A stretch of DNA of 41,588 nt, taken from positions 1 through 41,588 of IMG/VR virus record IMGVR_UViG_3300042320_000234. One strand, 5' to 3'. How positions within the stretch are numbered: position 1 is the stretch's first letter; every line of letters starts with the position of its first letter. The DNA comes from a virus. Made by a program: the position numbers and the translations under genes. Under the pieces are notes generated by a model, which was not told the origin of the DNA, did no database searches, and saw nothing but the letters and a program-made list of their open reading frames with translations. Shown here piece after piece: positions 8,116 to 15,551 of the stretch.

Positions 8116-8396
8116 GTATCTTTAACCCACCTACAGACGACTTCGTGGCGCTCGGTATCCCACCGAACGAGTTCGCATCCGAAGAAGTCCGTTTGGCTTT
8201 CAACCTGTTCAAACATTTCGACAACGAACCACGGGGCAGAAACGTGTTCTTGTTGACTGACGGCACGTTCACAGAAAACGAACCGAACGACATCACTACG
8301 ATCAGCAAAGTTTATTGGGGCGGGTCAGATAACATTGTTGACGCCGCCGAAGTTGCGGCTTTAACATCGGCAGGTTACGGCGCATATATCAGTTAG
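8112..8396 (+). CDS. Tail-associated protein, paralogue of the preceding gene's C-terminal domain (94 aa)
   Basis: It starts with an ATGA overlap. Residues about 44-94 align with residues 308-358 of the preceding protein: NV-x-x-L-x-DGTFTE, then SKVYWGG, then SAGYG-x-Y at the C-terminus. The upstream 40 residues are also loosely alignable. The AGYG-terminated domain is, from general knowledge, common in actinobacteriophage tail proteins. A free-standing copy next to a fused copy suggests duplication, with both binding the same partner or forming a hetero-oligomer. Function is otherwise unknown. Confidence 0.6.
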   Translation: MSIFNPPTDDFVALGIPPNEFASEEVRLAFNLFKHFDNEPRGRNVFLLTDGTFTENEPNDITTISKVYWGGSDNIVDAAEVAALTSAGYGAYIS

Positions 8397-8402
8397 GGGA
8401 TT

Positions 8403-8636
8403 ATGAAACACAGGGAAACACATCCGAATCTAGACGTTGAAGGCTGCTTCGCTTGCCGTATCAGCCATGTCCGTGTGTCAGGTTCGGCGATGCCGACACG
8501 TCACAATGTCGCAGATTTGAACGCTAAAGAACGTGTACTTGACAAAGATTTGGATGCCTATAAACGGATACGCAAAACGGGTGGGCAGCCAACAAAAATT
8601 GATGGCTCAGCGAAACTAGAAAAGATCGCCGATTGA
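8403..8636 (+). CDS. Small Cys-x2-Cys protein of actinobacteriophage type (77 aa)
   Basis: Preceded by AGGGGATT. Residues 7-33 carry HPNLDVEGCFACRISHVRVSG and end SAMPTR. The Cys15-x2-Cys18 pair followed by SAMPTR closely resembles a small protein I associate with actinobacterial phages, usually located among structural genes. Two cysteines alone cannot form a full zinc site, so dimerisation or a partner would be needed. The C-terminal half is basic. It ends with TGATG overlap into the glycosyltransferase gene. Function unknown. Confidence 0.6.
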   Translation: MKHRETHPNLDVEGCFACRISHVRVSGSAMPTRHNVADLNAKERVLDKDLDAYKRIRKTGGQPTKIDGSAKLEKIAD

Positions 8637-9340
8637 TGCGGTTAACAATCTACATTCCAACCTACAGGCGACCAGACATTGAAGCATGTTTAGCGAGCAT
8701 CATGCCACAAGTTGTGGAAGGTGTCGAAGTGATTGTCAGCGACAACGATGGATACGCACAACATTTTTGTACAAAATATCCGAACCTTCAATACTCTAAA
8801 CGGCATCAAAACATTGACGGCGACCCGAACGTGTTCCGTGGGTTATCGGTTGGCACAGGAGAATATGTTTGGGTCATCGGAGATGACGACACTTTGTTGC
8901 CAGGAACCATTGAAACGCTATTGCCTTTGCTTGATGGCACCGACAGAATCCTTCACTATTCTGCAAACGCAGGCGAAACAAACCCAGGGTTCCGAGGGTT
9001 CACCCGCGACTACATAACATCATTGAAAGATAAATCGATAATCGTTGCCGCCACTTTGATTACTTCTTCGGTGTGGCGAAGGGCAGCAATGGATTTGCGG
9101 ATAGGTTTAGAAAAAATAGATACCAGATATCCGTTGGCGTGGGCAGCCATCGGGTTGAAAACAATCAAAGTGATGCCAATACCAACCATTACTGTAGGTC
9201 ACATTTACCGCGACAACGTGTTCCCGTTTTTTGAAAAGGTAATCAGCGAATATCTACAAGCCTTATGTGATCGTAATGAGGTTCCACGCATCAAATTTCA
9301 GGATGCGTCACATTGGAATTTTGTTAGCGTATCTCAATGA
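8636..9340 (+). CDS. Family 2-like glycosyltransferase (GT-A fold; 234 aa)
   Basis: The start is taken at the ATG at 8636, which overlaps the previous stop (TGATG), rather than a TTG three bases upstream. The N-terminus MRLTIYIPTYRRP and EVIVSDND (31-38) form the nucleotide-sugar-binding Rossmann-like half of GT-A enzymes. IGDDD (81-85) supplies the DxD-type metal/nucleotide motif. At 234 residues it covers a minimal GT-A domain. It overlaps the next glycosyltransferase by ATGA, so the two are made together. Embedded among tail genes, it more likely decorates a virion protein than modifies DNA or the host surface. Donor and acceptor are unknown. Confidence 0.8.
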   Translation: MRLTIYIPTYRRPDIEACLASIMPQVVEGVEVIVSDNDGYAQHFCTKYPNLQYSKRHQNIDGDPNVFRGLSVGTGEYVWVIGDDDTLLPGTIETLLPLLDGTDRILHYSANAGETNPGFRGFTRDYITSLKDKSIIVAATLITSSVWRRAAMDLRIGLEKIDTRYPLAWAAIGLKTIKVMPIPTITVGHIYRDNVFPFFEKVISEYLQALCDRNEVPRIKFQDASHWNFVSVSQ

Positions 9341-10449
9341 ACTACCAGTCTTGGCTTGGTTATCCGCATCCAAGATACGGGTACGGTGCAATGTACAAAG
9401 GGTTCATGGAACATGTACCGGCAGATATCACGCTACACGAACACGCCGATGTGATGGTGAACATGATGCAGCCATACCAGATAAAAACCTTTTACAAAAA
9501 CCAGCATCGAGCCTGTTTCACGATGTGGGAATCAAGTGAACTGAACCAACAGCAAAGCGACTGGTGCAACATCTATGACCAGATCATCGTACCCTGTAAC
9601 CATAATGTTGAACTGTTCTCCCGCTATCACGACAACGTGCATCTCGTACCGTTAGGGGTTGACAAAAACATTTGGAAGCCACGCAAACGGGAACCGAACA
9701 AACGGTTCAGGTTCCATGCTGGTGGTTCACAATGGTTGCGCAAAGGTTTAGATATCGTGTTTGAGGCGTTCAAACTTGCTGATCTTGACGCCGAACTACA
9801 TTTGAAACCGAACCCTGAGGCGTACGGTGTACCCGATCTTGTTTTGCCTGACAACGTGTTCATGCACAGGAAATGGTTCACCGAACAAGAAACCATAGAC
9901 TATTTTACGAAAGCCGACTGTTTCATTGCTGTGACCCGAGGCGAAGGTTTCGGGCTGATGCCGTTGCAGGCTATGGCTATGGGTATCCCGACGATCATCA
10001 ACGATTCGACAGGGCAAAAAGATTTCGCCTACCTGTCACCAATCGTGTTGGGATACAAGCGAACCCCCGCAACATACAACATCTATACCGGCATGTGGGA
10101 TCAGTCCGACCCGAAAGAGTTGGCTGAAGCGATGCGAGAAATGTACAACAACCATCACCGCTATTTGGATCATGCCAAAAAAATGTTGCCAAAAGTACAC
10201 GAATGGTCATGGGAGAAAGCGGCCCGCAAACTTGCCGACACCCTACCCGCAGGCAAAATGTTGACGGCAATAGAACCCGAAACAGCGACCCTTTGGCATA
10301 ACGTCACATTGAACCGAACGATCCAATGCGACATAGCAGGCAAAAGTTACTTCTTCAAAAAAGGGGTTCCATTGCGTGTACCTGAAGGTGTCGTCAATGT
10401 AGTATTGGCGTCAGGTTATGTCGAATCGTATACCGTGGAGGTTGCATGA
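9337..10449 (+). CDS. Family 4-like glycosyltransferase (GT-B fold) with C-terminal extension
   Basis: The ATG overlaps the upstream glycosyltransferase stop. The N-terminal half contains PHPRYGYGAMYKGF and VPLGVD (linker region). The C-terminal half has FRFHAGGSQWLRKGLD and the signature EGFGLMPLQAMAMGIPTI (203-220), the donor-binding segment of GT4-type enzymes. After about residue 310 there is a roughly 60-residue beta-rich tail (DIAGKSYFFKKGVPLRVPEG) not part of a normal GT-B domain. It resembles small domains found in phage structural proteins and might tether the enzyme to its virion substrate. Function as glycosyltransferase is firm; substrate is inference. Confidence 0.83.
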   Translation: MNYQSWLGYPHPRYGYGAMYKGFMEHVPADITLHEHADVMVNMMQPYQIKTFYKNQHRACFTMWESSELNQQQSDWCNIYDQIIVPCNHNVELFSRYHDNVHLVPLGVDKNIWKPRKREPNKRFRFHAGGSQWLRKGLDIVFEAFKLADLDAELHLKPNPEAYGVPDLVLPDNVFMHRKWFTEQETIDYFTKADCFIAVTRGEGFGLMPLQAMAMGIPTIINDSTGQKDFAYLSPIVLGYKRTPATYNIYTGMWDQSDPKELAEAMREMYNNHHRYLDHAKKMLPKVHEWSWEKAARKLADTLPAGKMLTAIEPETATLWHNVTLNRTIQCDIAGKSYFFKKGVPLRVPEGVVNVVLASGYVESYTVEVA

Positions 10450-10601
10450 AAAAGAAAGCATTTTGGGATACTAAAAACCCGAACAAGAAATCTAAACCGT
10501 TGACACCAAAAAAGAAGGCTGCCGCTAAACGTCGTGCAGCCTCAGCAGGCAGACCATACCCGAACCTTGTTGATAACGCTTGGGCTAAACGCAATGGCTA
10601 A
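10446..10601 (+). CDS. Small Lys/Arg-rich protein (51 aa)
   Basis: It begins by ATGA overlap with the glycosyltransferase and ends overlapping the next ATG by eight bases. The sequence is strongly basic: KKKAFWDTKNPNKK, PLTPKKKAAAKRRAA, then GRPYPNLVDNAW. The GRPYPNLVDN ending resembles a short protein I have seen in actinobacteriophages. No hydrophobic core is evident. It is the first of four consecutive small basic proteins directly upstream of the connector gene. DNA or RNA contact inside the capsid is a reasonable guess only. Confidence 0.65.
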   Translation: MKKKAFWDTKNPNKKSKPLTPKKKAAAKRRAASAGRPYPNLVDNAWAKRNG

Positions 10602-10890
10602 AACACCGGCATGGCAACGCAAAGAAGGCAAGAACCCTAAAGGCGGGTTGAACGCTAAAGGTCGTGCCTCATACAAGGGTGGCACTTTGAAACCGCCTGT
10701 TAAATCTGGCGACAATCCTCGTCGAGCGTCTTTCTTGGCTCGTATGGGAAACATGCCTGGGCCTGAAAGAGATACAAAAGGTAAACCTACACGCCTGCTA
10801 TTATCGTTGCAGGCTTGGGGTGCTTCGTCTAAAGCGGATGCACGTAGCAAGGCTAAAGCAATATCAGCACGCAACAAAAGGAAAAAATAA
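10594..10890 (+). CDS. Basic conserved phage protein, DUF6321-like (98 aa)
   Basis: The start is the ATG at 10594. A longer in-frame extension upstream is rejected because it runs through the preceding gene. The protein reads MAKTPAWQRKEGKNPKGGLN..., then KPPVKSGDNPRRASFLARMG, and closes ARSKAKAISARNKRKK. This pattern (AWQRKEGKNPKGGLN, RRASFLARMGNMPGP) is conserved in a small phage protein family I recall as DUF6321, of unknown function. It is strongly basic. Ribosome-binding sequence is weak, so expression is probably coupled to the overlapping gene before it. Confidence 0.7.
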   Translation: MAKTPAWQRKEGKNPKGGLNAKGRASYKGGTLKPPVKSGDNPRRASFLARMGNMPGPERDTKGKPTRLLLSLQAWGASSKADARSKAKAISARNKRKK

Positions 10891-10891
10891 T

Positions 10892-11005
10892 ATGCCAAAA
10901 GTTGGAAAGAAAGAATTCGCGTACACCCCTAAAGGTAAGGCTATGGCTAAGGCTGAAGCCAAAAAAACTGGCAAGAAAATGAAGTACGGGAAAAAGAAGA
11001 AGTAA
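10892..11005 (+). CDS. Tiny Lys-rich protein (37 aa)
   Basis: AAAGGAAAAAATAAT precedes the ATG at 10892. About 40 per cent of residues are Lys. The protein begins MPKVGKKEFAYTPKGKAMAK and ends in a KYGKKKK tract. Its stop overlaps the next ATG (TAATG). Short Lys-rich proteins with VGKK-x-FAYT occur in many phages beside structural genes. Nucleic-acid binding is likely from charge; no specific function is known to me. Confidence 0.65.
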   Translation: MPKVGKKEFAYTPKGKAMAKAEAKKTGKKMKYGKKKK

Positions 11006-11160
11006 TGCCTTTACCAAAGAACAAGAAATCTTCTGTCAAAGGCGCACCTGCAAAAGAGTATCGCCCTGCGCCGAAAGCAAAGAAAGGTAAGCGCACCATG
11101 AAAACTTCAGCGAAAGCACAAGCAGGTTCGTTTCCAGGATACGGGAGTTACACTTACTAA
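11005..11160 (+). CDS. Tiny basic protein (51 aa)
   Basis: It starts by TAATG overlap and stops immediately before the ATG of the connector gene (TAAATG), so it is tightly embedded in the operon. The protein is Lys/Ala/Pro-rich (KKSSVKGAPAKEYRPAPKAK) with an aromatic Gly-Tyr C-terminus, GSFPGYGSYTY. It is the last of four consecutive basic small proteins. Function unknown. Confidence 0.6.
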   Translation: MPLPKNKKSSVKGAPAKEYRPAPKAKKGKRTMKTSAKAQAGSFPGYGSYTY

Positions 11161-12045
11161 ATGACGACAGTAGCGACAGTCCTTAATCGGGCTAGTCGTC
11201 AAATGTTGGGAGGGGTCGTTGAAGAACGCAACAAACTGGCGACAAGCATTGACGGCGATGACACGTCTGTTGTCGCCTCTTACGATCTTGGCGGGCTTCG
11301 TACTGGTTCTGTATTTGAAATCGAATCCGAACTTTTCTATGTCTGGGAAGCAACACCGGCGACAAAGACGCTCACGGTTGAACGGGGTTACGGCGGCTCG
11401 ACGGCGACATCCCACACATCAGGGGCGATAATCACCCTTCAGCCACGGTTCCCTCGTGCGCAAATGTTTGATGCTGTCAACGCTGAACTTGATGATTTGT
11501 CGTCTACAGCGAACGGTTTGTTCCGTGTTGTTACAACCGATCTGACATACAACGGTTCTGACCGCCAGTTGAACATCGCTTCTTCGGGGTCAATTATTGA
11601 GTTGTTGGATGTTCGTTTACGATATTTGGCTGACGATTTCCCTGTGATTCATGGTGTGCGTTTGCAGACAGGTTTACCTACAGCAGATTTTGCTTCAGGG
11701 AACACTATCGTTTTTGATGAACCTGTTATGGCTGGCACGATCCGTGTGCGCTACAAGGCACCGTTTGTTCGTGCAACCGCAGAGTCATCGGATTTAACTA
11801 CGAACTGTTTTTTGCCGACAACCTGTGACGACATTGTTGAAATGGGTGTCGTGTTGCGTTTGATGGCTGGTCGTGAAATTAAACGAAACTTCACAGAATC
11901 ACAAGGCGATACTCGTCGAGCAGATGAGGTGCCTGCCGGTGCGGTGTTGGGTTCGGTTGCGAACATTCAACGTTTACGCCGTGAACGTGTCATCGCTGAA
12001 GCGGCACGTCTAAAAGCGCAGTATCCGATCAAGTTCAGGAAGTAG
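11161..12045 (+). CDS. Head-tail connector or adaptor protein, module A (294 aa)
   Basis: It follows directly after a stop codon. The N-terminal half is beta-rich with a GYGGSTATSHTSGA segment of the kind seen in phage adhesive or connector proteins. FPRAQMFDAVNAELDDL and the C-terminal helix rich in Arg (RLRRERVIAEAARLKAQYP) match the helical core of connector proteins that sit under the portal. It precedes a long beta-rich tail gene, the same order as 27074-27787 in module B. Connector role is inferred from position and C-terminal helices; sequence similarity to the module B connector is not obvious by eye. Confidence 0.55.
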   Translation: MTTVATVLNRASRQMLGGVVEERNKLATSIDGDDTSVVASYDLGGLRTGSVFEIESELFYVWEATPATKTLTVERGYGGSTATSHTSGAIITLQPRFPRAQMFDAVNAELDDLSSTANGLFRVVTTDLTYNGSDRQLNIASSGSIIELLDVRLRYLADDFPVIHGVRLQTGLPTADFASGNTIVFDEPVMAGTIRVRYKAPFVRATAESSDLTTNCFLPTTCDDIVEMGVVLRLMAGREIKRNFTESQGDTRRADEVPAGAVLGSVANIQRLRRERVIAEAARLKAQYPIKFRK

Positions 12046-12048
12046 CCT

Positions 12049-13902
12049 GTGGCTACGCTGACGCGTTTCACCGACGCTTTCCGCCCCGCATCATCGTTCT
12101 ACACGGGTACGGGTGCAACGGAACTTGTACCAGATGTTTTCCCTATAGCGATCAACGGTCGCCCGTACATGTTGGATATGAAAACGGGGCAGTTCACAAG
12201 ACAGTATGATGCCCGTGTTCGTGATTCGGTTGACCAGTCAACTGAACCTGGTGAGTCGGCGTTAAACCCGCAAGGTTTGTGGCGTCGTTCGCAATCGTCT
12301 TGGCATTATGGTGCTGGTCAACAGTATTCGGATACGGCTGACGCCGAATCGTACAGGTTCTATTCAAGCAAAGGTGTTGATCCGTGGACTCGTGGCAGGT
12401 TGTCGCTTTTGCGTGACACCACGAACGTTTATCCGACTGCTGGCACGAACCTGTATGCGGTTACGGCTGATGGTCGTTTGTATGGCACCGATGGGCAGAA
12501 CGTAAAATACACAACAGATTTTGTGACGGTGACAACGGTGACAGGTACCAAAACATCAAACCTGTATTCGATTACGTCTGACGGCTACAACGTGTTTTAT
12601 TCGTACGCCAACGGCGACATTGACCAGACGAACGCAGGTGTTTCTACTTCGTCGGCGTACATCACCGGTATTGAGGCTGGTGTTTTGGCGTATGTACGTG
12701 GTCGGTTGATGGTCGCTGGGCAGGGAGTGGATAAGCGCAAAATTTGGAACATTACTACCGCGGCAGGTTCATCAGCGAACAACCCATCCGCGCTCTACAC
12801 GCATCCGAACACGAACTGGACTTGGGTGGGTTTTGCTGCTGGACAAAACTACATCTATTGCGCAGGCTACGCAGGGAACACAAGCATCATTTACAAAACA
12901 CAGATCAAAGCCGATGGCACGTCGCTTGACATTCCGACTGCTGCAGCAGAACTGCCACTTGGCGAAATTGTCCAATCCATTTACGGCTATCTCGGTTACA
13001 TCATTCTCGGCACCACTACAGGGTTCCGTTTTTGTTCAACAGATACCGATGGCAACCTCACGGTCGGACCACTCGTAGAAACTAATGCTTCGGTTGGGGC
13101 GATGGCTGGTATCGGCAAATATGTTTACTTCTCGTGGTCAAACTTTGATGCGACTTCGACTGGTATCGGGCGTATGGATATATCGGTGTTTATTTCCCCG
13201 AACCAGCCTGCTTACGCAGCCGATCTGATGGCAACCGCGCAAGGTGCGGTGCAGTCAATACATGAATTCCAAAACGATGTACTGTTCACGGTGTCTGGTG
13301 TCGGAGTGTTTCAACCGCATGCCACGAACCTTGTGTCGTCTGGCTATCTGCGTTCAGGTATATATCGTTGGGGTGTTCCTGACGCCAAGTTCATTCCAAA
13401 ACTTGATCTCAGATGTTTACCGTTGGCTGGTTCGGTTACTTTGTCGGTTGCTTCTGATGGTGGGTCTTTCCACGATTTCACTACTTTGTCAACCGAGAAC
13501 GTGAAAGAGGAAACGTTTGACGGTTTAGAGGACAAGATTTTTGAGGCAGAAATCAAGGTCACTTTGGCTCGTTCTTCGGGTGCTACGACAGGCCCGACTT
13601 TGACCCGTTGGATGGCTAGGGCTTATGCGGCGCCTTTGCGTTCCCAAATTTTCTCGGTGCCTCTACTGATGCACCACAAACTGAATGTTCACGGTCGGGA
13701 ATACTGGCAGGATGTGGATGTCGAATTAGGCTATTTGAGGGATTTGGTGGACAACCCCCGTGTCGTTACCTACCAGGAAAACACCGAAACTTTTGCTGTG
13801 GTGGTCGAGAACGTGCAGATGCAAATACAGCAGTTGTCGCACACCCACAAAGAGAACGACCATGAGGGTACTGCTATTGTGGTGATGCGTTCTGTAAGGT
13901 AG
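12049..13902 (+). CDS. Large beta-rich tail protein, module A (617 aa)
   Basis: It uses a GTG start four bases after the connector stop. The protein is Gly/Thr/Tyr/Asp-rich with many short strand-turn units (NLYAVTADGRLYGTDG, GYNVFYSYANGDID, KYVYFSWSNFD). These recur about every 45-60 residues and suggest a beta-propeller-like body. The C-terminal 120 residues form a distinct domain starting PLRSQIFSVPLL. Position after the connector suggests a tail-nozzle or receptor-contacting tail protein. It plays the same positional role as the P22 gp10-like protein at 27787 but is longer and diverged beyond recognition by eye. Confidence 0.65.
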   Translation: MATLTRFTDAFRPASSFYTGTGATELVPDVFPIAINGRPYMLDMKTGQFTRQYDARVRDSVDQSTEPGESALNPQGLWRRSQSSWHYGAGQQYSDTADAESYRFYSSKGVDPWTRGRLSLLRDTTNVYPTAGTNLYAVTADGRLYGTDGQNVKYTTDFVTVTTVTGTKTSNLYSITSDGYNVFYSYANGDIDQTNAGVSTSSAYITGIEAGVLAYVRGRLMVAGQGVDKRKIWNITTAAGSSANNPSALYTHPNTNWTWVGFAAGQNYIYCAGYAGNTSIIYKTQIKADGTSLDIPTAAAELPLGEIVQSIYGYLGYIILGTTTGFRFCSTDTDGNLTVGPLVETNASVGAMAGIGKYVYFSWSNFDATSTGIGRMDISVFISPNQPAYAADLMATAQGAVQSIHEFQNDVLFTVSGVGVFQPHATNLVSSGYLRSGIYRWGVPDAKFIPKLDLRCLPLAGSVTLSVASDGGSFHDFTTLSTENVKEETFDGLEDKIFEAEIKVTLARSSGATTGPTLTRWMARAYAAPLRSQIFSVPLLMHHKLNVHGREYWQDVDVELGYLRDLVDNPRVVTYQENTETFAVVVENVQMQIQQLSHTHKENDHEGTAIVVMRSVR

Positions 13903-13920
13903 TGATATGATCGGAGTTCA

Positions 13921-14421
13921 ATGGCAGCGGTAACACGTAGACAATATAAAGGTGCGGCAGCACAGACGACGATCACTAACGCTTTGGCGTCTGGTGACAC
14001 GTCTGCGACTTTGGCTGCGACAACAGGTTGGCCTTCTACTGCGGGTGTACCGTTTTATGTTGTTATAAGTCCTGGTACTGCTTCTGAGGAGAAGTGTTCG
14101 GCGACTATTTCTGGTTCTGTGTTGACGTTGACTCGTGCGCAGGATGACACTACGGCGCAAACTCATGCTTCGGGTGCGACGATCTATCCGGTGTTCTCGG
14201 CTGATGATGCTGATGAGGCGAATTTGTTTGCGTCGACGATGACTACTCGTGGTGATTTGTTGACGATGGGTTCTGGTCCTACAGTCGCCCGTATTGCTAT
14301 CGGTGCTTCGGGTTATGTGCTAACTTCTAACGGTACGGATGCTGCTTGGGCTGTTTTGCCTGCTAGTGGTGTTACTGGTGACAGCGACCAGTTAGTTTTA
14401 GGTTCACAGGTATTCGCTTAA
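13921..14421 (+). CDS. Tail fibre-like protein ending in a 17-residue shared tag (166 aa)
   Basis: A CGGAG ribosome-binding site lies four bases before the ATG. The N-terminus (TITNALASGDTSATLAATTG, followed by RAQDDTTAQTHASGA) is typical of small phage fibre or appendage proteins. The second half has TTRGDLLTMGSGPTVARIAI and GASGYVLTSNGTDAAW, a common fibre repeat unit. The last residues are SGVTGDSDQLVLGSQVF plus Ala. The same 17 residues end the protein at 29403. Placement after the tail protein matches module B. A virion fibre or appendage role is likely; receptor specificity is unknown. Confidence 0.7.
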   Translation: MAAVTRRQYKGAAAQTTITNALASGDTSATLAATTGWPSTAGVPFYVVISPGTASEEKCSATISGSVLTLTRAQDDTTAQTHASGATIYPVFSADDADEANLFASTMTTRGDLLTMGSGPTVARIAIGASGYVLTSNGTDAAWAVLPASGVTGDSDQLVLGSQVFA

Positions 14422-14433
14422 TATAGGAGAGAC

Positions 14434-14796
14434 ATGGCAACATTCACTAAGAAGATTCTTTCAGGTAGCACAGACGGCAAAGCCGTCAAGGTTGCTGCTA
14501 CTGCTACTGCTGGCACAACGATTCATACTGGTTCGACTACAACTACGACTCTTGATGAGGTTTGGTTGTATGCAGTAAACAGTTCTACTTCGTCGGTTAA
14601 GTTGACGATTGAGTGGGGTGAGGCTACCGCACCTGATGGCAACATCGAGGTTACTGTTTTGCCTGAGGCTGGTTTGGTGACTGTGATTCCTGGGTTGTTG
14701 ATTAAAGGTAATGCGACTGCGTTGGTTGTGAAAGCGTTTGCTGGTACGGCGAATGTTATTTGTATTCACGGGTACGTCAATCAGATTACGGTTTAG
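14434..14796 (+). CDS. Small beta-rich virion protein (120 aa)
   Basis: TAGGAGAGAC precedes the ATG. The sequence is strand-rich with Thr/Val/Ala repeats (KAVKVAATATAGTTIHTG, LDEVWLYAVNSS) and a hydrophobic C-terminus. LTIEWGE, GLVTVIPGLLIKG and VKAFAGTANVICIHGYVN are of a kind often seen in small phage head-decoration or fibre-associated proteins. It lies within a run of fibre-type genes. No enzymatic residues. I cannot assign head or tail. Confidence 0.6.
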   Translation: MATFTKKILSGSTDGKAVKVAATATAGTTIHTGSTTTTTLDEVWLYAVNSSTSSVKLTIEWGEATAPDGNIEVTVLPEAGLVTVIPGLLIKGNATALVVKAFAGTANVICIHGYVNQITV

Positions 14797-14798
14797 TT

Positions 14799-15344
14799 AT
14801 GGCTTATACTTCTAGCCAAATTGTTCAAGCAGTTCCGACAGGTATCAACTCTGCGCTCGTTTGTGTTAAAGCAGAAACAGCAGTCAGCGCGGCGGCAAGC
14901 GCAACCGCTGACAGTATTTTTACTAGCGCTTATACAAACTATTTGTTGCTAGTTAATTTTACTACTAGCGCAGACCAGTTGTGTATCAGGTTGCGGGCTG
15001 GTGGGGTTTCGACGGCGACAGGTTACAACACGCAACAATTAATTGTAGACGATACAACTATTACAGGTGCAAGAGTTACATCCCAAGTAAACATTCGCAT
15101 TCAACAATCTGTAGGTGCGGAAAGTTCGTCACTTATTCATATTTTTAACCCACAATTAGCAATACCGACACGGCTTACAATGCACACATCGTTAAATAAT
15201 TCAAATTATACAACTGGTCTTAACTTAAATATGCGCGCTTCAAACCAGTCAGGCTCGACAGCGTTTGACGGAATAGAATTATTAGCATTGAGCGGCACTT
15301 GGACAGGCAACTATGCAATTTACGGCTATTCAAAGACGGTATAA
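14799..15344 (+). CDS. Putative tail fibre distal protein (181 aa)
   Basis: The ATG at 14799, two bases after the previous stop, is chosen over an in-frame upstream extension that would overlap the preceding gene. The protein is Ser/Thr/Asn-rich and beta-strand-like throughout, with no cysteine cluster and no catalytic pattern. The C-terminal FDGIELLALSGTWTGNYAIY recalls the ends of short phage fibre proteins. Its DNA is noticeably more AT-rich than the genes to its left, close to the composition of the second half of the window. Fibre role is by context. Confidence 0.55.
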   Translation: MAYTSSQIVQAVPTGINSALVCVKAETAVSAAASATADSIFTSAYTNYLLLVNFTTSADQLCIRLRAGGVSTATGYNTQQLIVDDTTITGARVTSQVNIRIQQSVGAESSSLIHIFNPQLAIPTRLTMHTSLNNSNYTTGLNLNMRASNQSGSTAFDGIELLALSGTWTGNYAIYGYSKTV

Positions 15345-15347
15345 ACT

Positions 15348-15548
15348 ATGGCACTAAAAATTAACGACAACGGCATTGACCGCAATATGACAGCAGAAGA
15401 AGAAGCCGCACATTTGGCTTGGGCTGAACAAGCACAGGCTGAAGCAGAAGCAGAAGCCGAAGCACAAGCAGCGAAGCAGGCTGCTCGACAAGCGGTGTTA
15501 GATAAACTTGGTTTGACAGCAGACGAAGCACAAGCGTTACTGGGCTAG
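15348..15548 (+). CDS. Small Ala/Glu-rich coiled-coil protein (66 aa)
   Basis: It starts four bases after the previous stop. Residues 18-50 are almost entirely Ala, Glu and Gln (an AQAEAEAEAEAQAAKQAAR-type helix). The C-terminus, DKLGLTADEAQALLG, is a compact motif seen at the end of small proteins beside fibre genes in other phages. It may be a fibre-assembly helper or trimerisation segment. Function not established. Confidence 0.6.
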   Translation: MALKINDNGIDRNMTAEEEAAHLAWAEQAQAEAEAEAEAQAAKQAARQAVLDKLGLTADEAQALLG

Positions 15549-15551
15549 TTT

